28,044 bases of DNA from Ichthyosporea sp. XGB-2017a (lineage: Eukaryota; Opisthokonta; Ichthyosporea): contig PDIM01000049.1 of the NCBI GenBank assembly GCA_002811675.1, forward strand, positions 1-28,044, read 5' to 3'. Positions 1 through 7,750 of this stretch are shown here, in pieces (position 1 is the first letter of the stretch; each line of letters starts with the position of its first letter). The position numbers were made by a program, and so were the translations under genes. A model generated the notes under the pieces. That model was not told the DNA's origin. It worked only from the letters and a program-made list of their open reading frames with translations, and ran no database searches.

Positions 1-75
1 CTACACTATAGAGACTCCGGTACTTTTTTCCCATAAATCATCGGAAAGCCAAAAAGGGTTCTTTTTTCTATACAA

Positions 76-81
76 TTTATT
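76..81 (-). terminator. Polyadenylation signal of the DUF2009 gene
   Basis: On the minus strand this reads AATAAA. It lies about 37 nt after the stop codon of the DUF2009 gene, a normal place for a eukaryotic cleavage/polyadenylation signal. Only the hexamer is seen; the cleavage site is not known. Confidence 0.5.
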
Positions 82-117
82 TTTGGTGGTGGAATGTGGA
101 TTTATCCATATTACTGT

Positions 118-2013
118 TTAATTAAATTCACCATCAAAAGATTTAAACCCCGTTAGAAGAAACACAGGGTAAAAGGGCTTCTTCCCAATGGTATTCGCCC
201 AGTTCCATAACGATGTTAACCTTCCATCGATACAAGACCCCGCATCGTAAAAGTTGTCCGCCCCACTACCGTCAAACCCATGCCGAAATAAGTCCTGAAG
301 AATATCAAGCTTCAGAGTTTCACAGTTTCCTCCATATTCTCGATCAATCCACCCTCGAAATCCTTTTAAACCACTGTTCCCCAAGCCCCCGGAAGCGTAA
401 AGTTCTGTGCACCGAGTCAATGTTATTACAACAGGGTTGAGGATCCTTTGTATCTGAGTGTATTTGTCAAGGAAAACAAGTGCATTGGGCACTGCGTGGT
501 CTCCTAGGTGGATAACAGAACTTCCCACCCAGCTACCAATATTTCTCTGCGCTGCACACAATATGTTGTGCATTTTCCGAGACACACGAGGACATGATTG
601 AACTCTATTTAGACCTTGGCCTGTATCTCGAAGGCGGTATGGATTTTCGGGGTCTAGAAGATCCTGCTCTGCTTTTATCCAAAGTTCGAACATAGCATTT
701 AGTATCGACGTCCACAGCATCAGTGTTTGTAGCACAAATGAATATTGACGCTCGTGCGAGTGCGTTAAACGTGCTCCGCTCCTCCCATAATGTATATCAA
801 TAGTACGTGGATGGCCTTCAGCTTCCCCCTCATTTCGTTCACTTCTAACTTTGCCAAAATGCGTTTGTAGGTACTCCATTAAGACGTAGCAAGGTCGACT
901 ATTGTATCGCAAAAACACAGCTTCATCGCTCAAAGAAAAAACACACTGTTCAATTTCATCGACACTGGCCAATGACTCCTTAACACTCTCTTCATTTTTT
1001 GAAGTGCCTCTAAAGAAGACAGAAGAAAAGTATGACCCCGAACTTGAACCCGAAGATTTTCCATACTTCTCTGCCAATATTTTCACTGCCTTATTTTTTT
1101 GGTTTATAAGTTTGTTAACTTCGTAGCGAGGCATTCCCGGTGGAGGATATATTTCCTGGCACGCCACTTGCAGTAACTCTTCTTCTTGCAGCAACGACGC
1201 ACAATTGGTGCGCTGAAGAAACGTGTCTACTGTTTGAATAGGGCGATGCACTGAAAACCCCAAAAGGTCTTTGATCTGAGGATCTTGAGCATCTTGAAGT
1301 AAGCACATTAACTTCCCATACGTAGAGCGCATTTTTTCAGGGTTCATAATTTTGTATCTGCGCATAATTTCAAATACACCCTCAAAGAAATCCGCGTTCG
1401 CTTCAAGATCGCGATCTTTGACCCGACGCTGACCTTCGGCAAAGTCATCAGCAAGGAGAAGACCTAAAAGACACGCACACACTTCCTTTATCTGGGCCAC
1501 TTTTCGATGTCTTGCAGAGCGATGGGAAAAGACATCCACCTTTCCAGTATAATCAGACACCTCCATTGCAGCATCAACAAGCCTCAGATAGCGTCTTTCT
1601 TCATAGCACAGACGTAATGGCACCCAACGTGCCCGTTTGGCATAGTCTATTTTTTTCTCACCAGCCATATCCTGGTCTTCTATACCAACAGTTTGTTCGG
1701 TTAGAGAATCATTTTCCACATCCACAAGCTCTTCTTCCTTCGCCCGCTCTCTCATTGCATCGGAGCCATCCTCGGCACACACTCCCGCTGCAACATCTCT
1801 ATTCCTCAATTCAGCCTTCAGGGCGTCTACTTGGACCCGTAAAATATTTATTTCTTCCTGCTGGGTGCGAATAAGTTCCGAAGTGTCACCTCCAATCTGG
1901 TCATTACCCCCTCCTTCACCAGTCACATTTCCTAGACATGTCAAGCTTTCATCACCCTCCTCCTTACAATCAAGTACAGATCCCAGCAAGTTGGCTCCAC
2001 CCATGCCTGCCAT
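118..2013 (-). CDS. DUF2009 family protein (UPF0652-like), function unknown
   Basis: A 631-residue intronless protein starting at a true ATG (2013-2011). An acidic, glycine-rich N-terminus is followed by a probable coiled coil at residues 45-72 (heptad-like EEINILRVQVDALKAEL). From about residue 121 to the end it resembles the conserved eukaryotic DUF2009 domain. It opens with KKIDYAKRARWVPLRLCYEE and continues with the RRYLRLVDAAMEVSDYT segment. It closes with DGRLTSLWNWANTIGKKPF and FLLTGF, which I recognise as the typical end of the family. No transmembrane segment or signal peptide is visible. The family is widespread in fungi, plants and protists but has no established biochemical role that I know of, so none is proposed. 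A low-complexity Ser/Gly stretch (KSSGSSSGSYFSS) around residue 320-333 looks like a linker. Family call is fairly sure; the N-terminal 120 residues look lineage-specific. Confidence 0.85.
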   Translation of the reverse strand: MAGMGGANLLGSVLDCKEEGDESLTCLGNVTGEGGGNDQIGGDTSELIRTQQEEINILRVQVDALKAELRNRDVAAGVCAEDGSDAMRERAKEEELVDVENDSLTEQTVGIEDQDMAGEKKIDYAKRARWVPLRLCYEERRYLRLVDAAMEVSDYTGKVDVFSHRSARHRKVAQIKEVCACLLGLLLADDFAEGQRRVKDRDLEANADFFEGVFEIMRRYKIMNPEKMRSTYGKLMCLLQDAQDPQIKDLLGFSVHRPIQTVDTFLQRTNCASLLQEEELLQVACQEIYPPPGMPRYEVNKLINQKNKAVKILAEKYGKSSGSSSGSYFSSVFFRGTSKNEESVKESLASVDEIEQCVFSLSDEAVFLRYNSRPCYVLMEYLQTHFGKVRSERNEGEAEGHPRTIDIHYGRSGARLTHSHERQYSFVLQTLMLWTSILNAMFELWIKAEQDLLDPENPYRLRDTGQGLNRVQSCPRVSRKMHNILCAAQRNIGSWVGSSVIHLGDHAVPNALVFLDKYTQIQRILNPVVITLTRCTELYASGGLGNSGLKGFRGWIDREYGGNCETLKLDILQDLFRHGFDGSGADNFYDAGSCIDGRLTSLWNWANTIGKKPFYPVFLLTGFKSFDGEFN

Positions 2014-2409
2014 AATTGTTGCACTGTTGCCGTCTACTGAATTGTGAAGAATATACTATGCAGAGAAAAACGCGCTAATATGCAGTGTTAAATCAAAGAT
2101 GGCTACAACTGGGGAAGCCACGAAGTACGTGCTACAAAGTATAAAGGCACAACTCGAAAGCAAATGCAGTAATAGACTCTAGTAGCACTAGTAGCCGCTT
2201 CACAGCTTCACAGCTGTTGCCTGTTTCGACTCCCAAGACTCGCGACGACGTCGCATCCTGCATGTCCTCACTTCTCCCACCCTGCCCAGTGCCCACCCGC
2301 ACATGCCTGCGCCCTGCAGTCTGAACATGCAAACGCCATGCAAACGGCCGGGCCAACAAGTGATCATTTTACTTTCTACCTTTTTATTTTTTCTGTTTTA
2401 CTTTACTTA

Positions 2410-2498
2410 AGGGTTACTTAGGGTTGTTCACTATTAGGGTTATTACCACTGGTTCTAAATTATTATCACTGGAGGTTCTATCCCTAACCAGTAACCCT
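2410..2498. repeat. Inverted pair of telomere-like TTAGGG motifs
   Basis: AGGGTTACTTAGGG at 2410-2423 is mirrored by CCCTAACCAGTAACCCT at 2482-2498, which reads AGGGTTACTGGTTAGGG on the other strand. A further TTAGGGTT lies at 2434-2441. Between the arms is an imperfect tandem duplication (ATTATTACCACTGGTTCTAA, then ATTATTATCACTGGAGGTTC). The arms could pair as an imperfect stem. Whether this is a decayed terminal repeat, an interstitial telomere scar or chance is not clear. Confidence 0.5.
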
Positions 2499-2559
2499 AG
2501 ATGCAGTAAAAAGTAAAAAGTAAATATAAAAAGACAGTCCTGCACGTCATTGGTCAATT

Positions 2560-2580
2560 CAAGGAGCGGAACGCTCCTTG
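2560..2580. repeat. Perfect 9-bp hairpin with GAA loop
   Basis: CAAGGAGCG (2560-2568) and CGCTCCTTG (2572-2580) are exact reverse complements separated by GAA. A GC-rich stem like this is striking in an AT-rich spacer. It sits just outside the 5' edge of the mobile-element remnant and next to an E2F-like motif. Confidence 0.6.
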
Positions 2581-2582
2581 GC

Positions 2583-2597
2583 TTTTCCCGCCAAAAA
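2583..2597. promoter_or_regulatory. E2F-like site TTTTCCCGCCAAAAA
   Basis: The bases TTTTCCCGCCAAAAA match the E2F/DP consensus (TTTSSCGC) with flanking T and A runs. The site immediately follows the 2560-2580 hairpin. It lies about 570 bases upstream of the DUF2009 start on the minus strand and just ahead of open frame 2620-2943. Motif match only; no evidence of use. Confidence 0.3.
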
Positions 2598-2619
2598 TGC
2601 CACTTCATTACTTCTTTAG

Positions 2620-2943
2620 AGAAGCATCATTGCTCAGAGTGAGAAAGAAAACCCAAAAACTGAACATGTAAACATTAAACCAGAGGACACCCTTCACAAG
2701 TTAGCATCACTGAGAGAACAGAAAAAACTGCCGAGAGATCAATTTGGTGGTGATTGGGAGAAACTCAATGGATCTTCTATTTGCAAGCAAATGACGCTTT
2801 TAAGTAGTCTTCACTTTAACAATATTGATAGATTTATTTCATCATTAAATATCACTCCCCCTTTGCTTGATCTTTTCAAAACGTTTCCTGTTGAAAACAT
2901 GGGGGATTTGCTGAAGGAAGTGTGTCCCGCAGAACGTGTTTGA
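2620..2943 (+). pseudogene. Orphan open frame, probable mobile-element fragment
   Basis: This frame is open for 107 codons between TAG (2617) and TGA (2941) but has no ATG near its beginning, so it cannot be a complete gene. Its composition looks protein-like, with segments such as PEDTLHKLASLREQKKLPRD and a C-terminal FKTFPVENMGDLLKEVCP. I do not recognise a family. It is on the same strand as, and 640 bases upstream of, the protease-like remnant at 3581-4243, and may be an upstream piece of the same decayed element. An exon of an unknown gene is the alternative. Confidence 0.35.
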
Positions 2944-2995
2944 CTGAATGTTGCTCTAATATACGAATCTCTGCTAGAGAGTGAGAATTCGTAGC

Positions 2996-3067
2996 TACAA
3001 AGTGACGGATGCTACAAAGTGACGTATGTACCTTTATCGCTTCGACGTATGTGCCTTTATCGCTTCG
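2996..3067. repeat. Short nested tandem duplications
   Basis: GCTACAAAGTGACG occurs twice with intervening GAT (about 2996 and 3010). It is followed by two copies of a CGTATGT(A/G)CCTTTATCGCTT unit (3024 and 3044). These look like local slippage duplications within the decayed region. Confidence 0.55.
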
Positions 3068-3580
3068 AGTCTAGTGCACAAAACATCACTTTGTCTTTCA
3101 TATAAGTGACTGAGATTCTTGGAGCACAGGATGGGCATTTTTCAGAATGTTTGGGTAGTGGTTTGGGCATGGCCATTTCACGGGCCGAGGAAGACTTGAC
3201 GAAGCTTGTCGCTGATCGTGGCGCCCTTCCACTGTGCATTTATCTCAAAATGTTCCATGAAAGGCAATACACGGTATATAAATGGCGCCGGGACGAGAAT
3301 AATGCTTACGTTTCAACTCCTTGTACTCGATAAAGAGAGGGAAAGAGAATTCACTAGTTTATGAATGTAAAATTTTGAACGTGTTTATAGCCTTGTTTGC
3401 CGCCATACATAATCAGTGGAAAGAAGTGGGTGATGCCGTTGGGGTAAGGATGCTCTTTACACAGATGGCTCCAGCTGTGGAATAACCACAATCTTATGCA
3501 TCACTTAGGCCCTCTCAAGCGGAAGGAACACGAGAAGAAAGCCGCAATGACGCAGGCTTTAGCGAGATAAAAGCGGATTC

Positions 3581-4243
3581 GTGGTACACACATTGTGCAC
3601 ACCCACAAATCCGCTCTTCATTCGCTCCGCTATGGCCATTGTGCCTATGCAGAATAGTTCGTCCTATACCAGTGTATTGCAAAATAAGTACAACCAAAGC
3701 CCCATTGCCACTAAGAGGAAAACCCCCTCTTTACCTGTAAATCAGAATCCAAGTCAGAATAAGATTCCCAAAGTCGCACATATTCAGTCTCCGACGACGC
3801 GAAACCAACGCAAGGCCTTGGTAGAATCCTGGAAGGCTGCGCTCGTCAACAGGTCAACAAAAGAAGAGGGGGGGGGGGAGGTATTGCAATAAGAGTTCTC
3901 CCCTCACTTTTGGATGATTCAGAAAGTATAGAGATTCTTAAACTGTTGAGCCACCCAGATCACAAACATTTGCCAAGCAAGTTTATTTCCGATGAATTCC
4001 TTGCGAGAATCTGAGTGGAGGTGCATATCCAAGGTTAGGAAGACAATTCAAAAGAATGGCATATCATGCGGTCTCTACGTTTGTCTGTTTGCCCGCCGCT
4101 TGGTTTTAAGAGACCTTCATGTTACTTCCTTGAGTGATGCTTACTGCGAAGACATTTTCAGAGAAGAACTTGCGGAAAACGTGAAGGAGGCAAGGAAAGG
4201 CTGCCATTCATCTTTGTGTTTTCAACGGCCAATTTGTAAATAA
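3581..4243 (+). pseudogene. Frame-broken Ulp1/C48-type cysteine protease remnant of a mobile element
   Basis: Three open frames follow one another and shift twice. The first (3581-3892) ends shortly after an 11-G run (3868-3878). The second is open from that run to TGA at 4011 and carries VLPSLLDDSESIEILKLLSH. The third (3992-4243) carries Q-K-N-G-I-S-C-G-L-Y-V-C. That last motif is the end of a Ulp1/SENP (peptidase C48) active site. The Cys (codon 4067-4069) is followed by G-x-x-V-C, and a Gln sits six residues before it, the spacing of the oxyanion-hole Gln in this fold. The upstream catalytic His and Asp region is not recognisable, so the copy is incomplete. C48 domains are common in DNA transposons and other mobile elements, and no host SENP context is seen. 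A decayed host SENP gene cannot be excluded. Confidence 0.55.
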
Positions 4244-4935
4244 TGACAAATTCCCCTTGGGAATCTCATATGGACCCGGTAGGAAGTCGCAGACCTCAGT
4301 TACGCTGCACGAATTCTTCTCTCGCAAAATGTCAACAGACAACAGTGGGACGGTATTTTGCTCTTTATTTCAATAACTTGAAAGGAGCCCATCCCCCCAC
4401 AAGAAAGAAAGGCTAAAAGAGATAATCGCAGTATAGCAACATGCTCTCTTTTTCATGGTGGATGGGCGCTACCCACAAACTATGAAAGAGGGCACCTCGA
4501 CTCCACTGAAATAAATAGCAATAAAAAGATCATTTTATCAATTATCGTCATGGTCTCACAGAACACTCTTTGCTACTCTTGTTCAGCAAGACTGCTTGAT
4601 TTTTGTTTTCTATTAGCTTTGCATCTATATTTCGCAGAGGAAATTTCCCAAGTGGACAAAGACAACAAGAAAGCTCTTTTTGCTTGTCTTCGTTTCCTTA
4701 TTCAGCAACAAAAGCACATATTCCTGAAGCTCGCATTGTAGTATGAGCGAAATGGAGCTTACCCATCCGCACACGATATATGGACTATTATGTTACTATA
4801 GATCTGGGGCCTTCTGTTGGTGATATGAGCCGGTATGTCGGCGTTCTGCCACGGAACAAGAATTTGATAATTTGCTTGTCGAAGGTAAAAAGTTTCTTTT
4901 ACAAATGAAAGCCCCAAGAACAAAGAGGATCGCGG
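4244..4935. other. Spacer downstream of the element remnant
   Basis: No gene is supported. There is a 63-codon ATG frame at 4550-4741 (plus) with no recognisable family and no supporting context. The 3' untranslated region of the minus-strand monooxygenase gene should fall in the last 200 bases, but no AATAAA-type hexamer is obvious there. The left edge of this spacer may still be element-derived. Confidence 0.5.
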
Positions 4936-6724
4936 CTAATAACAAGGTAATAGCGCAGAGACGAACACCGAAACTCCATTCAAAACAAGGAACAACAAAA
5001 TAATCGAAAAGAAAAGAATATTAGAAATCAGAGGCCGAGCTCTTACTGGACCAAGTAGCTCTTTTTCGGATATGGGCAATGCCCCTTCCCATTTGAAAGG
5101 GCCTTGCAACCGAAAAAATGTAATGTATGCTTGGCCCATCGCCCACGCTATAAGAGCTTTGGGAGATCTAAACATTAAATCCGATATACAAGGTGCACAC
5201 CCTATGTCTCGCGCTAATTCGTGCATATACGCCCCATAGTCAACAGCGTACGCTGAAGTTCTTGAATTTTCACCAAGTAACCAATATGTTGGAGTTGTTT
5301 TTGTCCTTTCCTCGGGGGTTGTCACCAGTTTTTTTTCCAAGTAAGAAATCCAGTAGTATACCTGCATTTCCGCAATCGGAGGAATTGCGCCAACGTTTGG
5401 CCTCACAAAGCCTATGTAAGCAATAGACGGCATATCAGGGTTTAAAATATTGTGTACCGTTGGTAGAGCATCTTGGGGAAACCCTGATGTCTCTGGAGAC
5501 GAGGACGAAGAAGACAAACACTTAAGAGACCGTAAAAATGGAAATGAAATTTTGTATCCAGTAGCAAGAACAATAACATCAAATTTTTCTTTTTCTCCAT
5601 TTTCAAAAACAACCAACCCACTACTGTCGTAAGATTTTACCCCAGGAACAACATCAACAGTCCTGTCTGGAAAGGCACGCGCCATTGGAGTATCATCAAG
5701 TTTCGAGAAGGCCCATCTACCCAACCACGTACGACGTTTAAAAGTCTTATTAAGAAAAGGCATTGCATCTGTTGACTTGTTGATAATGTGATACCCTCGC
5801 CGAATAAGATGACTCGGCTTGCCCCCAACCCATTGATTATACCCCACACTCGAACCGGTCCCCAGCAAGAATGCCAATCGAATAAACGGGGTTGTGAATT
5901 TCCATTTTACCTTGAAACGCTCGAGCAATGGGTGAACATGTGAACATTCAAAAAGATTCGTAATAAAAGTATCAAGAGGAACATGCTTGCCGATTACTTT
6001 TCAATATTAACAAAAAAAGAGAGATCCGGTGTTAATGTGTATTTCCGTAACACAAATAACAATATCAACACTTACCGTATGGCACAGACAGAAATCCCGA
6101 CCTAACAGACAAGCAAATGCGCTTGGCAGTTACTTGTATTGCCCGGAAAACTAAATCTAGTCCAGTCTCCCCACATCCTACAACTAGAACTTTTTTGTCT
6201 TTAAATATGCTTTTTTCCTTATACTGTGAACTGTGCATAACCAAAGGAGAATCTAGACCACGAGAAGGCGAAATCATATGAAGCGCTTGCTGCGGGATGT
6301 AAGCAATATTGTGAAGACCACTGCACACACATATGAGATCAAAATCACGTGTAGATAATACAGAATCACTTTTGAGAACACAAGAATAAAAATCACCCTT
6401 TCTAGAGATAGACACCAAGCTCGTTCCCAAATGAATGACTTTATGCAATTCAAAACGAGCGCAATACGCCTCCAAGTAAGACAAATATTCATCTATAGAA
6501 GGGTGATCGGCATCACCATCCGAAAATCTGAAGTCAGAAAAGGCTGTCAAGTATTTCGATGACACCAGCCGTCCCTGATCATAGCCTTTATATCTGAATG
6601 TGCCTCCAATCTTGTCCCCACCGTCCACTACCATTACTTCATACAAGCCTTTCCTCTCCACCAGATAAGTCTTTGCCGCCACCAGGCCCGAAGGACCCGC
6701 ACCAACCACCAACACAGACTTCAT
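4936..6724 (-). CDS. Flavin-containing monooxygenase, two exons, C-terminal membrane anchor
   Basis: Exon 1 is 6724-6076 and exon 2 is 5996-4936, giving 569 residues. The 79-nt intron (6075-5997) starts GTAAGT and ends AAAAG, and joining it keeps the frame through codon GTA. The ATG at 6724 was chosen because the longer frame only begins with GTG. Residues 4-15 carry the FAD Rossmann motif GAGPSG (VLVVGAGPSGLVAAK). A MHSSQYK segment before the second dinucleotide fold resembles the FMO signature region. VLVVGCGETGLDL is the NADPH-binding fold. FDVIVLATGY is the late ATG motif of FMOs. The last 30 residues (RPLISN then ILFFSIILLFLVLNG) form a hydrophobic tail, as in microsomal FMOs, implying an ER membrane enzyme that oxygenates nitrogen or sulfur nucleophiles. 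A substrate cannot be named. The gene is divergent from the NADPH oxidase gene. Confidence 0.85.
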
Positions 6725-7750
6725 AATCACCACACCACAGCACGAATCTTCCACACCGCAAGCTAGCTACAAGGGTCAGCTGTCAGCAGGACCAGCAATC
6801 ATCAGATCTAGATATCACTGATCAGCTTGCTTTATATATGGCACAGGGATATTCCCTCGAGGGGATTTCAATGACATTTTGTTATAATTCGATGATCAAT
6901 TATAATCGAATAATTTAAAAATAGTCTGCACAGCAAGTGTGGACGAGCGAAGCTTGTGTAAGGGGTTCAGTTCTGAGAAGCATAATTTTGGGGGATGGGG
7001 GTTTTATCCAATCAGAAGGCTGCATTTATCATATATCCTCGAAAAAATTGACCGTCAAAAAGGGCCTGAGCTGATGAGAGAAAAACGCTACGCTGCGCTT
7101 CGCTCAATTACCAAATACAGCCAATATTCCATAATTCAGAAATGAGAAATTGCCTTATCCGTTATGACTCATCGACCCAACCACTACGTTCGCGACTACA
7201 TAGCTTAAATTGTAAGCTATAAGCTACATGAGTAACCACTGCCCCCCCTGGCCCAGCTTCACCGCTAGCTACCCTCGATTATCATACGTCGTACCGGCCT
7301 CCCCACCGGCCGGCTGCAGCTCGTGCATGCACTACTCTGGCACTCTACTGGCTATACAAGACTTATATTGTATATTTGATTTCTGCAGCAATATAGCTAC
7401 GTCAGGGCACTTGGATTCTACTAATCTCTTGTACAGCACCAAAAGGAGAAGCAAGCTAGCAAGTCTCGTAGACCCCACCCTTAGAATTGACGCCCTTCTT
7501 TGAATATCGGCTCTGAGGGACGTCCTCTTCCTGTGAATTGCAGATTCGAGCTTCTTCCTGTATATATATATATACATACATTTTAAATCTAGTATTTTGG
7601 TCTCCGCTAATATTTTCTCGACCGGTGCAAGCTGCGCGCTACAACTAAATAGCTTTTCAGCTCACTCTTTTCCCGCATTTACTTTCAGAGGTTTTCATTT
7701 ACTTATAAAGTCCCTAGAACCCATTGCTTGTTTCTTTGGACGCGTTCACC
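6725..7750. promoter_or_regulatory. Divergent intergenic region between FMO and NADPH oxidase
   Basis: About 1 kb separates the two start codons, so both promoters must lie here. A (TA)n tract at 7560-7573 and an AT-rich patch around 6880-6920, with the near-palindromic ATTCGATGATCAATTATAAT, are visible. No coding frame is convincing: the small frames at 6939-7145 and 7228-7503 lack any family resemblance and begin with codons other than a well-placed ATG. Specific transcription start sites cannot be identified. Confidence 0.5.

Larger units (their letters stand above)
2014..2619. other. Intergenic spacer with telomere-like motifs and a hairpin
   Basis: No coding region is convincing here. 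The first 200 bases are the likely promoter/5' UTR of the minus-strand DUF2009 gene. From 2405 to 2503 there are several TTAGGGTT/AACCCTA motifs in inverted arrangement around an imperfect tandem duplication. A perfect hairpin lies at 2560-2580 and an E2F-like motif at 2583-2597. These may belong to the mobile-element remnant that follows. Confidence 0.6.

Noticed and set aside
1512-1874. 120-codon plus-strand frame inside the DUF2009 gene
   Set aside because: Antisense shadow of a conserved protein, with no recognisable content.
2410-2498. True telomere or chromosome end
   Set aside because: Only a few dispersed motifs in opposed orientation, with ordinary genes on both sides.
7560-7573. 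TATA box of the NADPH oxidase
   Set aside because: It is a plain (TA)n microsatellite about 180 bases from the start codon; no transcription start evidence.
7724-7750. TTG start for the NADPH oxidase
   Set aside because: An in-frame ATG with good context lies nine codons downstream; the same reasoning moved the FMO, ankyrin, MON1 and small membrane protein starts.
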